The notes under the pieces were generated by a model. The model was not told where the DNA came from, made no database searches, and saw nothing but the letters and a program-made list of their open reading frames with translations. A program made the position numbers and the translations under genes. From positions 1-35,491 of the forward strand of contig NZ_JANZKZ010000007.1 of the NCBI RefSeq assembly GCF_025770725.1: a DNA stretch of 35,491 nucleotides, read 5' to 3'. Each line of letters starts with the position of its first letter. Within the stretch, counting starts at the first letter, position 1. This stretch comes from Sulfurospirillum oryzae (GTDB lineage Bacteria; Campylobacterota; Campylobacteria; Campylobacterales; Sulfurospirillaceae). Below are positions 24,346 through 32,092 of this stretch, in pieces.

Positions 24346-25707
24346 TTATAAAGACCACAGATAGGCAAAAATCAACCCTTCAATGAGGAAAAGAAGACAA
24401 AACAGACTGTTCCATTTAAGCGAGACTTCTATATGGGTAACACCTAAATATTTTGCGCTCAACAACGACATACCCGCAAACGGTGAAACGATAAACGAGA
24501 TGGAAGCTGATAGAAGCAAAATCAATGCAATGGAAACAGGGGGAAGTGGCAGTGAAACCGCCAATAAGATTTTGCCAAAGATAATCGCAAGGACCAAAGG
24601 GTGAATACCACAGATGGAGATAAGTATAAAAAGAAGAGGAATGACAATGATGGAAAAGATGCCAAGGTGGTTGACGCTCTCTTGCAACACGGGTTGGATG
24701 TAGCCCAAAATTCCACTATGATCGACAGCACCCGCAAAGAGCCCCACCGCAATAAAAAAAACTGAAAAATCAGTCGCTTGCATAATGCCGTTTCCCCAGT
24801 ACTCCTTCAACATGGCTTTTAGTTCGGGCTGTTTGAGATAATAAGCAATCCAAATGGTTGAGACGATGAGCCCTGCTAGTAAAATCCTTCCCGTCCCTGT
24901 GGCAATAGAAAACTTTTCAAAGAGTGCTATACACACGATAAGGCTGATAATCACAAGAATAATATGAGCTGTCTTTTGAGGTGCATTTTTGGCGATGCTT
25001 GAAGAGGTGTGTAGCGTTTCAGACATCGAAACGATGGGTTTGTTTAGGCGTGTAAAGTGCTCTAAAGCATACGAAGTCAACAATCCCATAGCGCTTAAAA
25101 AAAGACCTGGCAAAAACAGTTCTGACCACGAAACATGCGTCACTTGCATTACTAAAAGAATGATAATCGCCCCTGGCGCCCAAAAGAGGGCAAGGGTGTA
25201 CCCTCGCATAATAGCGGTTGCAAAAAAGCGCTGGTACTCAGAAACATTGTTTTTAAGGGCTTTGTTAAAGAGCGAAACCATCACGGGAACCGTTCCAAAG
25301 AGCAAAAAGCTTGCAAAAAGATTGGTGACAAACATAGCAAAAAGGTAAAGAGAACTCTCTTTTTTAAAAAGCTTTTTGAGCCAATACTCAATGGTGTCGT
25401 TGTAGTGTCCAACTTCAATAGGAATAGAAAAGAGTTGCATCACCACGATGATCGCGATAATGTTGGTCATAGAGGTGAATGACTGCAGCCAAATGGTAAA
25501 AGGTAGCTCAAAATAGACGAGTAGGGCAATGCCTAACGTAAAAAAGAATAGAGTGATGTTGCGAAACCCTTTTTTTTGCATCGATAGACCAAAAATAAGC
25601 AGAAGAAGTGTAAAAAATGTTAAGAGCTCAAGATTGATTGGCGTAAAGAGTTTGATGATATGTAAGAGTGTAAGTGCCACAATAGCAATTTTACAGAGGC
25701 TTTTCAT
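24346..25707 (-). CDS. Multi-pass membrane permease, ion-transporter-superfamily-like
   Basis: A 453-aa, very hydrophobic protein with about 11-12 membrane segments, a central charged loop (about 225-245) and two similar halves. Family identity was not recognised with certainty; the length, the pseudo-symmetric layout and the small-residue stretches (for example APGAIIILL and ICGIHPLVLAIIFGKIL) fit anion or dicarboxylate carriers of the ion transporter superfamily. The start is ATG 25707, preceded by GGAA; an in-frame TTG at 25725 is rejected because a good -10 box (TACAAT, 25739-25734) places the transcript start only a few bases from it. It is transcribed alone and divergently from yjjP. 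Substrate unknown. Confidence 0.75.
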   Translation of the reverse strand: MKSLCKIAIVALTLLHIIKLFTPINLELLTFFTLLLLIFGLSMQKKGFRNITLFFFTLGIALLVYFELPFTIWLQSFTSMTNIIAIIVVMQLFSIPIEVGHYNDTIEYWLKKLFKKESSLYLFAMFVTNLFASFLLFGTVPVMVSLFNKALKNNVSEYQRFFATAIMRGYTLALFWAPGAIIILLVMQVTHVSWSELFLPGLFLSAMGLLTSYALEHFTRLNKPIVSMSETLHTSSSIAKNAPQKTAHIILVIISLIVCIALFEKFSIATGTGRILLAGLIVSTIWIAYYLKQPELKAMLKEYWGNGIMQATDFSVFFIAVGLFAGAVDHSGILGYIQPVLQESVNHLGIFSIIVIPLLFILISICGIHPLVLAIIFGKILLAVSLPLPPVSIALILLLSASISFIVSPFAGMSLLSAKYLGVTHIEVSLKWNSLFCLLFLIEGLIFAYLWSL

Positions 25708-25733
25708 TCTATTTCCAAAATTCAAATTGCGAT

Positions 25734-25739
25734 ATTGTA
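25734..25739 (-). promoter_or_regulatory. -10 box of the permease gene
   Basis: TACAAT on the - strand, about 27 bases before ATG 25707. This spacing gives a short leader with GGAA as RBS and supports the chosen start. Confidence 0.5.
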
Positions 25740-25776
25740 GCGAAATGAAGGTTATGAATGATGGCTAAAAAAGCTT

Positions 25777-25786
25777 TTACATGTAA
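25777..25786. repeat. TTACATGTAA palindrome (intergenic)
   Basis: Exact copy, extended to TTTACATGTAAA, in the divergent region between the permease gene and yjjP. Confidence 0.9.
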
Positions 25787-25879
25787 ACTTTTATGCCAAA
25801 AACTCTTTATATCTAAAGCTTAAAAAAATATATGTGCATAAAAATAATTTATTTCTTTTAGTTTTAACCTAATTTTTAC

Positions 25880-25885
25880 TATGAT
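25880..25885 (+). promoter_or_regulatory. Candidate -10 box of yjjP
   Basis: TATGAT lies 12 bases before the yjjP start codon, preceded by an AT-rich stretch with no clear -35. It would give a very short leader, in keeping with the lack of an RBS before ATG 25898. Confidence 0.4.
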
Positions 25886-25897
25886 TCTTCGCATAGA

Positions 25898-26683
25898 ATG
25901 TTAAAAGGATTTCTCACGATCTCGTATGAAGAACAAACCAGAATTACTACTGTTGTTGTCCGCGTTGCTGTCATGCTCCTTGAATACGGAGCAGAGAGCC
26001 GTTTGATCGAGCAGTTATCGTCTCGTTTGGGCGTGGCGCTTGGGTGTACTTCTATTGAAATTTCGCTTATTCCCTCTGCCATTGTTTTAACGACACTCAT
26101 TGGCGACTCTTCGGTTACGACCACAAGACGAGCGCATGAACAGCCGATTAATATGTCCATTGTTCATCAAATCGTCACTATTTGTATTGCTGCGGAACAA
26201 AGCCCTCGTGACATTATGATGGTTGAACGTTCACTTGCAAACATTCACGCCAACCCGTATCCAGGATGGTTTATTGTTCCCATGATTGGGCTTTCATGTG
26301 CTGCTTTTAGCCATTTACAAGGCGCTGATTGGCCTGGATTTTGGATCACTTTTTTAGCAGCTTCTGTGGGTATGATGGTACGCAGGGCACTCTCCAGCCG
26401 TAATTACTCTTTGCTGATTGTCTTTGCGTTTACCGCGTTTGTGTGTACTTTGATCGCCAGTCTTGCTTTTTATCATGATCTTAGCTCCACCGGACGTGTT
26501 GTTCTCTCTTCCAGCGTTTTATTGCTTGTTCCGGGTTTACCCTATATCAATTCGATGCTCGATGCCTTTAAAGGGTATATCAGTATGGGATGGGGGCGTT
26601 GGACGCAAGCGACATTGCTAACACTTATGTCTTCCCTTGGTATTATGCTCGCCATGGGGCTTTTGGATATTAAAGGATGGTAA
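25898..26683 (+). CDS. yjjP: YjjP-like large subunit of a ThrE-type exporter (DUF1212)
   Basis: A 261-aa protein matching E. coli YjjP (256 aa) along its length: a cytoplasmic N-terminal part with LLEYGAESRLIEQLSSRLG (about 27-45) and SAIVLTT, then five or so membrane segments, including LVPGLPYINSMLDAFKGYIS. E. coli YjjP and YjjB form a split ThrE-family exporter implicated in succinate efflux; whether this pair moves succinate, another dicarboxylate or an amino acid cannot be told from sequence. No RBS is visible before ATG 25898, and the sequence AAAGGA lies just inside the gene with no canonical start after it. The homology to YjjP begins at about residue 11, which supports this start. 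Its TAA overlaps the yjjB ATG by one base. Confidence 0.87.
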   Translation: MLKGFLTISYEEQTRITTVVVRVAVMLLEYGAESRLIEQLSSRLGVALGCTSIEISLIPSAIVLTTLIGDSSVTTTRRAHEQPINMSIVHQIVTICIAAEQSPRDIMMVERSLANIHANPYPGWFIVPMIGLSCAAFSHLQGADWPGFWITFLAASVGMMVRRALSSRNYSLLIVFAFTAFVCTLIASLAFYHDLSSTGRVVLSSSVLLLVPGLPYINSMLDAFKGYISMGWGRWTQATLLTLMSSLGIMLAMGLLDIKGW

Positions 26684-27150
26684 TGATGGTATGGTTTACA
26701 CTTCTTCTCAATGCTATGTGGGCGGCGATTCCTGCTGTGGGATTTGGGATGATTTTTAACGTCCCTCGCTCAACACTACCTTTGTGTGCCGTAGGTGGCG
26801 CCTTTACGTATGGACTTAGAGATGTCTTGATGCACAACCACTTTTCGATTGAACTTTCAACGTTTATTGCCGCAACGGCTATTGGTATTATCGGTGTTTT
26901 CTGGTCACGTCGCTATGTGATGCCCAGACCTGTTTACACGGTTCCTTCCATCATTCCGATGATTCCAGGTACGTATGCGTATGAGATGATGATAAGCCTT
27001 GTCTCGATGAATTCAGATGGTGTAACAGATGCCTTACTTTCAAGCTTTATCCAAAATGGCTTGCATGCGATCAGTATTTTATTTGCCATCGCTTTTGGAC
27101 TAGTTCTTCCTTCGATGTATTACACCAAGCGTAAAAAGCCTATCATTTAG
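26683..27150 (+). CDS. yjjB: YjjB-like small subunit of a ThrE-type exporter (DUF3815)
   Basis: A 155-aa membrane protein matching E. coli YjjB (157 aa). It has AAIPAVGFGMIFNVP near the N-terminus, STFIAA and IGVFWSR in the middle, and the family motif VPSIIPMIPGTYAY, within about five membrane segments. It supplies the second half of the ThrE fold that YjjP begins. The start is placed at ATG 26683, overlapping the yjjP stop (TAATG) with AAGGA 5 bases upstream; ATGs at 26677 and 26686 are alternatives. The stop lies only 3 bases from the stop of the convergent nicO gene, with no terminator between them. Confidence 0.86.
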   Translation: MMVWFTLLLNAMWAAIPAVGFGMIFNVPRSTLPLCAVGGAFTYGLRDVLMHNHFSIELSTFIAATAIGIIGVFWSRRYVMPRPVYTVPSIIPMIPGTYAYEMMISLVSMNSDGVTDALLSSFIQNGLHAISILFAIAFGLVLPSMYYTKRKKPII

Positions 27151-27153
27151 GGA

Positions 27154-27954
27154 TTAGACGAGAATCAATAAGCTGCCTAAAACGATAATAATACACACAG
27201 CTCCAAAATCAAGAAATTTAAACGCTTTGGCAAATCTATTTTTGGAGCTTTTTCTCGCTTTTGTACTGATTAATGCGGTCATAGCAATAACAAAACCCAT
27301 ACCAAGACTCATAAAAATAGCACTCAAAAAGCCGATAAAATAGAGCTCTAATGTAATCGAAAATAGAAAAATCGTAATAGTCCCAGGACACGGAACAAGT
27401 CCAGCGGAAAGTACTAATGCAAACTCGCTACTGCCGTGATTTTTGCAACTTGCACATGAACATGAAGTGGTTACTGGTTCTGTACTCCATTGTGATTTTT
27501 TGAGACTTTGATAGTGTTTGAGTTTATTGGCTAAAAAGTAGATGCCAAGACCAAGGATAAGTGCGCCAGAAACTTTGGTGGCAATCGTCGAGATGTTAAT
27601 GATGGCAACCGAAAAGAGTGTTTTAAACACAAAGTAGCCTACAAGCGTCACCGTAAAGGCTGAAAATGTATGTACTATTGCGATGAGTAAAGCAACATAA
27701 AAACCGTTTTTATAACTTTTATCGTTAGCTAAAAAATACGATGCAACCAATGTTTTACCATGCCCCGGACCTGATGCGTGAATAAATCCATAAGCAAATG
27801 AGATCGCCAATAAAACAAAAACAGGGGTTAGACTATGCCCCTCTTTGATCTGCGTCAGAAGATCGCCAAGGCGAATAGAGAGGTCTTGCAGAAATTGGGC
27901 CAAATATGCGATGACAAAGTTTGTTTGCGTAGGTGTTGTTGATAAAGGGTTCAT
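27154..27954 (-). CDS. NicO/RcnA-type nickel/cobalt exporter
   Basis: A 266-aa inner-membrane protein with about six membrane segments. The first carries IHASGPGHGK (58-67), the family signature with His59 and His65 that lines the metal path; a second motif, GLVPCPG (185-191), begins the C-terminal half. The central cytoplasmic loop holds a small Cys/His cluster, CSCASC plus His173, which could bind metal. Members of this family export Ni and Co (RcnA) or, in some operons with DUF1007 proteins, handle other metals. It is the last gene of a three-gene operon; its ATG overlaps the stop of the DUF1007-like gene by 4 bases. Confidence 0.85.
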   Translation of the reverse strand: MNPLSTTPTQTNFVIAYLAQFLQDLSIRLGDLLTQIKEGHSLTPVFVLLAISFAYGFIHASGPGHGKTLVASYFLANDKSYKNGFYVALLIAIVHTFSAFTVTLVGYFVFKTLFSVAIINISTIATKVSGALILGLGIYFLANKLKHYQSLKKSQWSTEPVTTSCSCASCKNHGSSEFALVLSAGLVPCPGTITIFLFSITLELYFIGFLSAIFMSLGMGFVIAMTALISTKARKSSKNRFAKAFKFLDFGAVCIIIVLGSLLILV

Positions 27955-28529
27955 TTTTGGACTTCATAAGAGATGGTGTTGACGACAGACATTGTATTTT
28001 GCAGGACTTTAAATCCAAAAGTATTATGAATATCGAAACGGGTTGTATTGGCATATTTGATATTTTCTGCGGTATGAAAAAAAGCCAATGACCTTGTTGA
28101 ATCAAAAAAATAGAAGAGTAGTTTTGTTGAGTCATTCATAGGATAATTTAATTCTATATCAAATGAAAAATAGACAATTTTATCTTTAATGGTTGCTTGA
28201 AAGTGTGATACTTTAAACGTTTTTATTTCGATGCCATCTATTTGAATCATGCTCATAAACGGGGGCTTTTCAACATCGCTTAAAAGCTGAAACATAGTTT
28301 GCGTTTCTTGAGGATCAAAAAGTGTGTCTCTATTTTGGTCGTATAATGAGATAAGTTGAGAAGAGAAAGCTTCTTCAAATTTCCAAACAACCTCTATTTT
28401 TTCAATGGTGTTATTTGAAAAAATGGTATTGGTTGATGCGTTGATAAATGAGATTTTATTGCTACCACATAAAGCGCAGGCATGGGCTGATGAAATGAGT
28501 AAAATAAAATAAAGCGCTAGTTTAACCAT
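27951..28529 (-). CDS. DUF1007-like exported protein with N-terminal CALC motif, copy 2
   Basis: A 192-aa protein with a signal peptide ending ...SSAHA, followed at once by CALCGSNKISF. The DUF1007 core is visible as IEVVWKFEEAFSSQLI followed by an EF-hand-like DQNRDTLFDPQE, then FFDSTRSLAFF. DUF1007 proteins accompany NicO-type exporters and are thought to be periplasmic metal-binding helpers, usually starting with HPH motifs. Here a CxxC takes that position. It is a paralogue of the gene immediately upstream (gap 21 bases) and overlaps nicO by 4 bases. RBS AAGGG lies about 7 bases before the ATG. Confidence 0.78.
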   Translation of the reverse strand: MVKLALYFILLISSAHACALCGSNKISFINASTNTIFSNNTIEKIEVVWKFEEAFSSQLISLYDQNRDTLFDPQETQTMFQLLSDVEKPPFMSMIQIDGIEIKTFKVSHFQATIKDKIVYFSFDIELNYPMNDSTKLLFYFFDSTRSLAFFHTAENIKYANTTRFDIHNTFGFKVLQNTMSVVNTISYEVQK

Positions 28530-28550
28530 GATAACCCTTGTTGAAAAAAA

Positions 28551-29117
28551 TCATTTGGTAATCTCAAGTTTAATATAATTAGTCGTTGCCATCATCTCTT
28601 TGATCACTTTTATGCCATTGTCTTTTCGTGTTTTATAGTGTGTTGGAGTGATGATTTGTGTGTTATCAAGATTGTTTAAAAAGATGATTGTTTTTGTGGA
28701 ATCAAAAAAAACGATTTCGACATTGTTTCTTTCTCGAAGCGTATAAGAAAGGGGAATATCAAACTCAACATTCATCAGGTTGTTTTCAAGAAAGATTGTA
28801 AAATTTTCGATTTTAAAAGCGATGTTTTCTCCATTGATGTTCAAAAATGTCATAAAAGGGGGATTTTGATTTTTTTCCAACGAAGCATAGATTTTTTGTA
28901 AATCATCTTCTTGCATTTGCTTCTCTATCTGGTAAACCCTAGCAATTTCCGCTGAAGTGCTAGAACCAAACTGCCATTTTATATGTATTTTTTGAAGGCT
29001 GTCATCGCTGGCATAGGCTTTAATCGATGTTTGAACGAAAGAAACTTTATTGCTACACAGGGCGCATGAAAATGCAGTATTGAACGAAAGAAGAGTGATA
29101 AGCACTATTTTGAACAT
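28551..29117 (-). CDS. DUF1007-like exported protein with N-terminal CALC motif, copy 1
   Basis: A 188-aa paralogue of the next gene, with a signal peptide ending ...FNTAFS, then CALCSNKVSF. It keeps IHIKWQF in the DUF1007-like core and VFFDSTKTIIF near the end. The EF-hand-like segment is lost (IEKQMQEDDLQKIYA). The start is placed at ATG 29117, with AAGGGG 9 bases upstream; ATG 29138 is rejected because it would lie almost on the transcript start set by the TATAAT box (29156-29151). It is the first gene of the operon with the second DUF1007-like protein and the NicO exporter. A periplasmic or surface metal-binding role is an inference. Confidence 0.72.
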   Translation of the reverse strand: MFKIVLITLLSFNTAFSCALCSNKVSFVQTSIKAYASDDSLQKIHIKWQFGSSTSAEIARVYQIEKQMQEDDLQKIYASLEKNQNPPFMTFLNINGENIAFKIENFTIFLENNLMNVEFDIPLSYTLRERNNVEIVFFDSTKTIIFLNNLDNTQIITPTHYKTRKDNGIKVIKEMMATTNYIKLEITK

Positions 29118-29150
29118 AAAAAGCAACCCCTTAATCATGCATAGTTTTGA

Positions 29151-29159
29151 ATTATATCA
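29151..29159 (-). promoter_or_regulatory. Extended -10 promoter of the DUF1007-nicO operon
   Basis: On the - strand TGATATAAT (29159-29151), a consensus -10 with an upstream TG. It gives a leader of about 27 bases to ATG 29117. Confidence 0.6.
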
Positions 29160-29202
29160 TTCAATGTAAAATACTTTTTAAATATATCTTTGTAATAAAA
29201 TC

Positions 29203-29212
29203 TTACATGTAA
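29203..29212. repeat. TTACATGTAA palindrome (intergenic)
   Basis: Exact copy just past the U-run of the ATPase terminator, between the metal-resistance operon and the DUF1007-nicO operon. Confidence 0.9.
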
Positions 29213-29243
29213 AAAGAAAATGCTCCCCAAAATGAGGAGCATT
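29209..29243 (-). terminator. Rho-independent terminator of the metal-resistance operon
   Basis: A perfect 8-bp stem AATGCTCC/GGAGCATT (29219-29226 with 29236-29243) with a 9-base loop. On the - strand it is followed by TTTTCTTTTT. It lies 10 bases after the stop of the P-type ATPase. Confidence 0.88.
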
Positions 29244-29252
29244 CTACAAGGT

Positions 29253-31235
29253 TTATTTGTGTGTGAGAACGCGTGTAGCGTTTAAAACTGCAATGAGTGC
29301 AACGCCAACATCACCAAAAACGGCTTCCCACATGGTGGCAATTCCCATCGCTCCCATGATAAGAATAATCCCTTTAACGCCAAGTGCAAAGACGATGTTT
29401 TGCCAAACGATAGCATGGGTTTTTCGCGCGATTTTAAGCGCGGTTGCCACTTTGCTGATCTCATCGGTCATGATGACCACATCTGCCGCTTCTATGGCAG
29501 CATCTGAGCCCACACCACCCATGGCAATGCCAATGTCTGCACGTGCCAATACAGGCGCGTCATTGATGCCATCGCCTACAAAGACGGTTTTGCCTTTGCC
29601 ACTTTTTCGTGCCATGATCAACTCAAGTTTTTCAACTTTATGATGTGGTAAAAGTTCGGCTTCAATGTGGGTAATGCCTAAATCCTTGGCTACTTTCTCC
29701 GCTGCGGCTTTATTATCACCGGTGAGCATCACAATCTCTTTAATGCCCAGTGCTCGAAGGGCTAATATGGCTCGTTTACTGTCCTCTTTTGGCTCATCAG
29801 CGATGGTGAGATACCCTGCCATAATACCTTCAATGACGACATAAACAACCGTATCAGGTGTGTTAAGTGGTTCATGTGCAATGCCTTGTTCAAGGAGGAG
29901 TTTATCGTTACCTGCAAGAACGGTTTTACCGTCGATGATCGCTTTGACTCCATAGCCTGCAAGCTCCTCATAGTCGCTTACAACGGCTTCCAAATGTTCT
30001 GTGTAAGCACGTTTGATGGAAAGGGCGATGGGGTGGTTTGAGTGCATCTCGCAGAGTGCGGCAAGACGTAGGACACTCGCTTCGCTATGACCATTGAGCG
30101 CTTTGATGGAAGTGACGCTAAAGATGCCTTTGGTAAGCGTGCCTGTTTTGTCGAGGACGACTGTGTCAACACCATTGAGCGCTTCAAGGAAGTTTCCGCC
30201 TTTAACCAAGATGCCGTTTTTTGAAGCCCCTCCAATGCCACCAAAAAAACTAAGTGGAATAGAAACGACAAGTGCACACGGGCATGAGACGACCAAGAAA
30301 ACAAGGGAGCGTCTAAACCAGTCACTTAAAAGTGCGTCTTGCATCAAAAGCGGTGGCACAAAAGCGAGGAGAGCAGCGGAGATCACGACCAGTGGCGTAT
30401 AGTATTTGGCAAACTGCGTGATGAATTGCTCTGTTTTCGCTTTTTTAGCACTGGCATTTTGCACAAGATCTAAGATTTTTGAGACGGTAGACTCAGCGAA
30501 AAGTTTAGTTGTCTCAACGATGATAACGCCTGTTTTGTTGATGGTGCCTGAGAGAACTTCACTTCCCACAGCAACCTCTTTTGGCAAAGATTCTCCCGTA
30601 AGAGCCGAAGTATCTAGCGTAGAGCGACCTTCTAGGATGACACCATCAAGTGGAATTTTCTCACCGGGTTTAACGATGATGCGACTGCCTAAGTTCACGT
30701 CACTCGGGGCTACTTTTTGCTCACCTTCATCGGTCTGTAAATTGGCAAAGTCTGGGCGTATGTCCATGAGTTTTGTAATCGATTTGCGTGAACGTGCAAC
30801 GGCGAGGTCTTGGAAAAATTCACCGACGCGGAAAAAGAGCATAACCGCAACACCTTCAGGGTACTCACCGATGCTAAATGCCCCAACAGTGGCAAGCCCC
30901 ATCAAAAAGTTTTCATCGAAAACATAACCTTTGAAGAGGTTAGTGACTGCCATATAAAGAATTTCGCCACCGACTAAAAAGAAGCTGATGAGATACGTCC
31001 AAAACATCAGTGGATTGTTCTCGTCCATCAAAACAGCGGAAATAAACAGCACTGCACCCATACAAAAGGTGATGAAATGCCATGATTTGAACATCTCCAT
31101 CATACTAGAATCGTCTAGGCTTGCGTGATGGTGTCCATGGTTGTCGTGGTCATCTGGAATGGCAGGTTTGCACCTTGAACAACAACTCTGTGCTGTTGTA
31201 GAGCATGTTTGTGGAGCAGTTTCATGAAATTGCAT
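29253..31235 (-). CDS. cadA: Zn/Cd/Pb-exporting P1B-type ATPase
   Basis: A 660-aa inner-membrane heavy-metal pump. Diagnostic motifs: TGES (213-216, actuator), the metal-site CPC at 318-320 in VVSCPCALV, phosphorylated Asp362 in DKTGTLT, SNHPIA in the nucleotide domain, GDGINDAPVLA, and a final membrane helix with DVGVALIAVLNATRVL, which fits the Zn/Cd/Pb subgroup better than the Cu subgroup. There is no complete HMA domain; the N-terminus instead has a Cys cluster (CSTTAQSCCSRC) and a His stretch (HDNHGHHH). The start is ATG 31235, with AGGA 7 bases upstream; an in-frame TTG at 31241 is less likely. It overlaps the repressor gene by 14 bases, so the two are co-transcribed. Confidence 0.93.
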   Translation of the reverse strand: MQFHETAPQTCSTTAQSCCSRCKPAIPDDHDNHGHHHASLDDSSMMEMFKSWHFITFCMGAVLFISAVLMDENNPLMFWTYLISFFLVGGEILYMAVTNLFKGYVFDENFLMGLATVGAFSIGEYPEGVAVMLFFRVGEFFQDLAVARSRKSITKLMDIRPDFANLQTDEGEQKVAPSDVNLGSRIIVKPGEKIPLDGVILEGRSTLDTSALTGESLPKEVAVGSEVLSGTINKTGVIIVETTKLFAESTVSKILDLVQNASAKKAKTEQFITQFAKYYTPLVVISAALLAFVPPLLMQDALLSDWFRRSLVFLVVSCPCALVVSIPLSFFGGIGGASKNGILVKGGNFLEALNGVDTVVLDKTGTLTKGIFSVTSIKALNGHSEASVLRLAALCEMHSNHPIALSIKRAYTEHLEAVVSDYEELAGYGVKAIIDGKTVLAGNDKLLLEQGIAHEPLNTPDTVVYVVIEGIMAGYLTIADEPKEDSKRAILALRALGIKEIVMLTGDNKAAAEKVAKDLGITHIEAELLPHHKVEKLELIMARKSGKGKTVFVGDGINDAPVLARADIGIAMGGVGSDAAIEAADVVIMTDEISKVATALKIARKTHAIVWQNIVFALGVKGIILIMGAMGIATMWEAVFGDVGVALIAVLNATRVLTHK

Positions 31236-31599
31236 TTTCAAATCCTCGTGGTTCTAAAATGTGTTCTAAGCCTTGGTTGAAGATCTCTTTAATATGTTCG
31301 TCATCCAGTGAATAAAAGACGACTTTTCCCTCTTTTCGGTGTTTGACGAGTCTTGCTTGACGAAGTACTCGAAGTTGATGTGAGATGGCAGACTGGCTCA
31401 TACTTAAAAGTTCTGCAATATCACAAACACACATCTCTGCTTCAAAAAGCGCTGAGATGATTTTTACACGCGTGGTGTCGCCAAAGACTTTGAAAAGTTC
31501 TGCTAGATCGTAAAGCTTCTCTTCTTGAGGCATTTTTTTCTTAACTATTTCGATGATATTTTCATGCACAATGTTGCAACTGCAAAATTCATCACTCAT
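31222..31599 (-). CDS. cadC: CadC-like ArsR/SmtB-family metal-sensing repressor
   Basis: A 125-aa winged-helix repressor. With the start at ATG 31599 (AAGGA 6 bases upstream; the TTG at 31605 is rejected), Cys6 and Cys8 near the N-terminus and Cys57/Cys59 in EMCVCDIAELL match the alpha-3N site of CadC, which binds Cd, Pb and Zn. The recognition helix is SQSAISHQLRVLRQARLV, and a C-terminal DDEHIKEIF...LEH segment could supply the alpha-5 zinc site. It precedes and overlaps the P1B-ATPase gene, and an SmtB/CadC-type operator lies in its promoter, so metal binding should release repression of both genes. Confidence 0.92.
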   Translation of the reverse strand: MSDEFCSCNIVHENIIEIVKKKMPQEEKLYDLAELFKVFGDTTRVKIISALFEAEMCVCDIAELLSMSQSAISHQLRVLRQARLVKHRKEGKVVFYSLDDEHIKEIFNQGLEHILEPRGFENAIS

Positions 31600-31623
31600 C
31601 TTCAATCCTTTTTTATATATGTT

Positions 31624-31645
31624 TATATGAACAATTGCTCATATA
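31624..31645. promoter_or_regulatory. ArsR/SmtB-type operator for the metal-resistance operon
   Basis: TATATGA-N8-TCATATA, a 22-bp palindrome with one mismatched pair, containing the TGAACA half typical of SmtB/CadC operators. It lies 25 bases upstream of the repressor ATG and overlaps the AT-rich -10 region (TATAAA-like on the - strand). Confidence 0.8.
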
Positions 31646-31699
31646 TTAAAATAAATCGCATTAGAGAAGACTTAAATTGAGAGTAAATCTCAAAAAGTT

Positions 31700-31709
31700 T
31701 TACATGTAA
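31700..31709. repeat. TTACATGTAA palindrome (intergenic)
   Basis: Exact copy, extended to TTTACATGTAAA, in the 487-base divergent gap between the repressor and the chemoreceptor. Apart from this site, the operator and two promoter-like sequences, no gene is seen in 31606-32092. Confidence 0.9.
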
Positions 31710-31945
31710 AGGAAATTTAAAAAGTTAAAATTTAATCTTTATGCCCTTTTGCTTTTTTGTTTTCAGCAAAGAGAGCTATTTTCATGCTATAAAATTTATG
31801 TACCATCTCTTTAGTAAAGCATTTGTTTTAGTTGAAAATACTCTGGTTTTAGCGGATCAAATTAAGTCGTATTAAACTAATGGTAGACCGAAGATTTTGG
31901 TTTATTTTTAATAACAATTTTGACTATTTTATCTCCAGCTATTTG

Positions 31946-31973
31946 TTGTACAGTTTGTATGGTTAAGTAAAAT
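31946..31973 (+). promoter_or_regulatory. Promoter-like sequence without an adjacent gene
   Basis: TTGTAC, a 16-base spacer, then TAAAAT. It lies about 120 bases before the chemoreceptor start. It could be a distal promoter of that gene or drive a small RNA; no terminator that would end an sRNA was found. Confidence 0.3.
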
Positions 31974-32032
31974 TTGAATTTTTATTGCCTTTTATCTGCT
32001 CATTTCTTTGGAATCTAGGTAGCATAAAAATC

Positions 32033-32038
32033 TATAAT
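32033..32038 (+). promoter_or_regulatory. -10 box of the 4HB chemoreceptor gene
   Basis: Consensus TATAAT preceded by an A-rich stretch, about 55 bases upstream of ATG 32093. GAGGA at 32084-32088 is the RBS. Confidence 0.5.
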
Positions 32039-32092
32039 AATTTGATGTAAGACTTGATTTACTGACTGATAATTTGAAAGTGTGAGGATTGA

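Noticed and set aside
30406-30927. + strand open frame of 173 codons opposite the P1B-ATPase
   Set aside because: It is a shadow of the ATPase coding sequence, which carries all family motifs.
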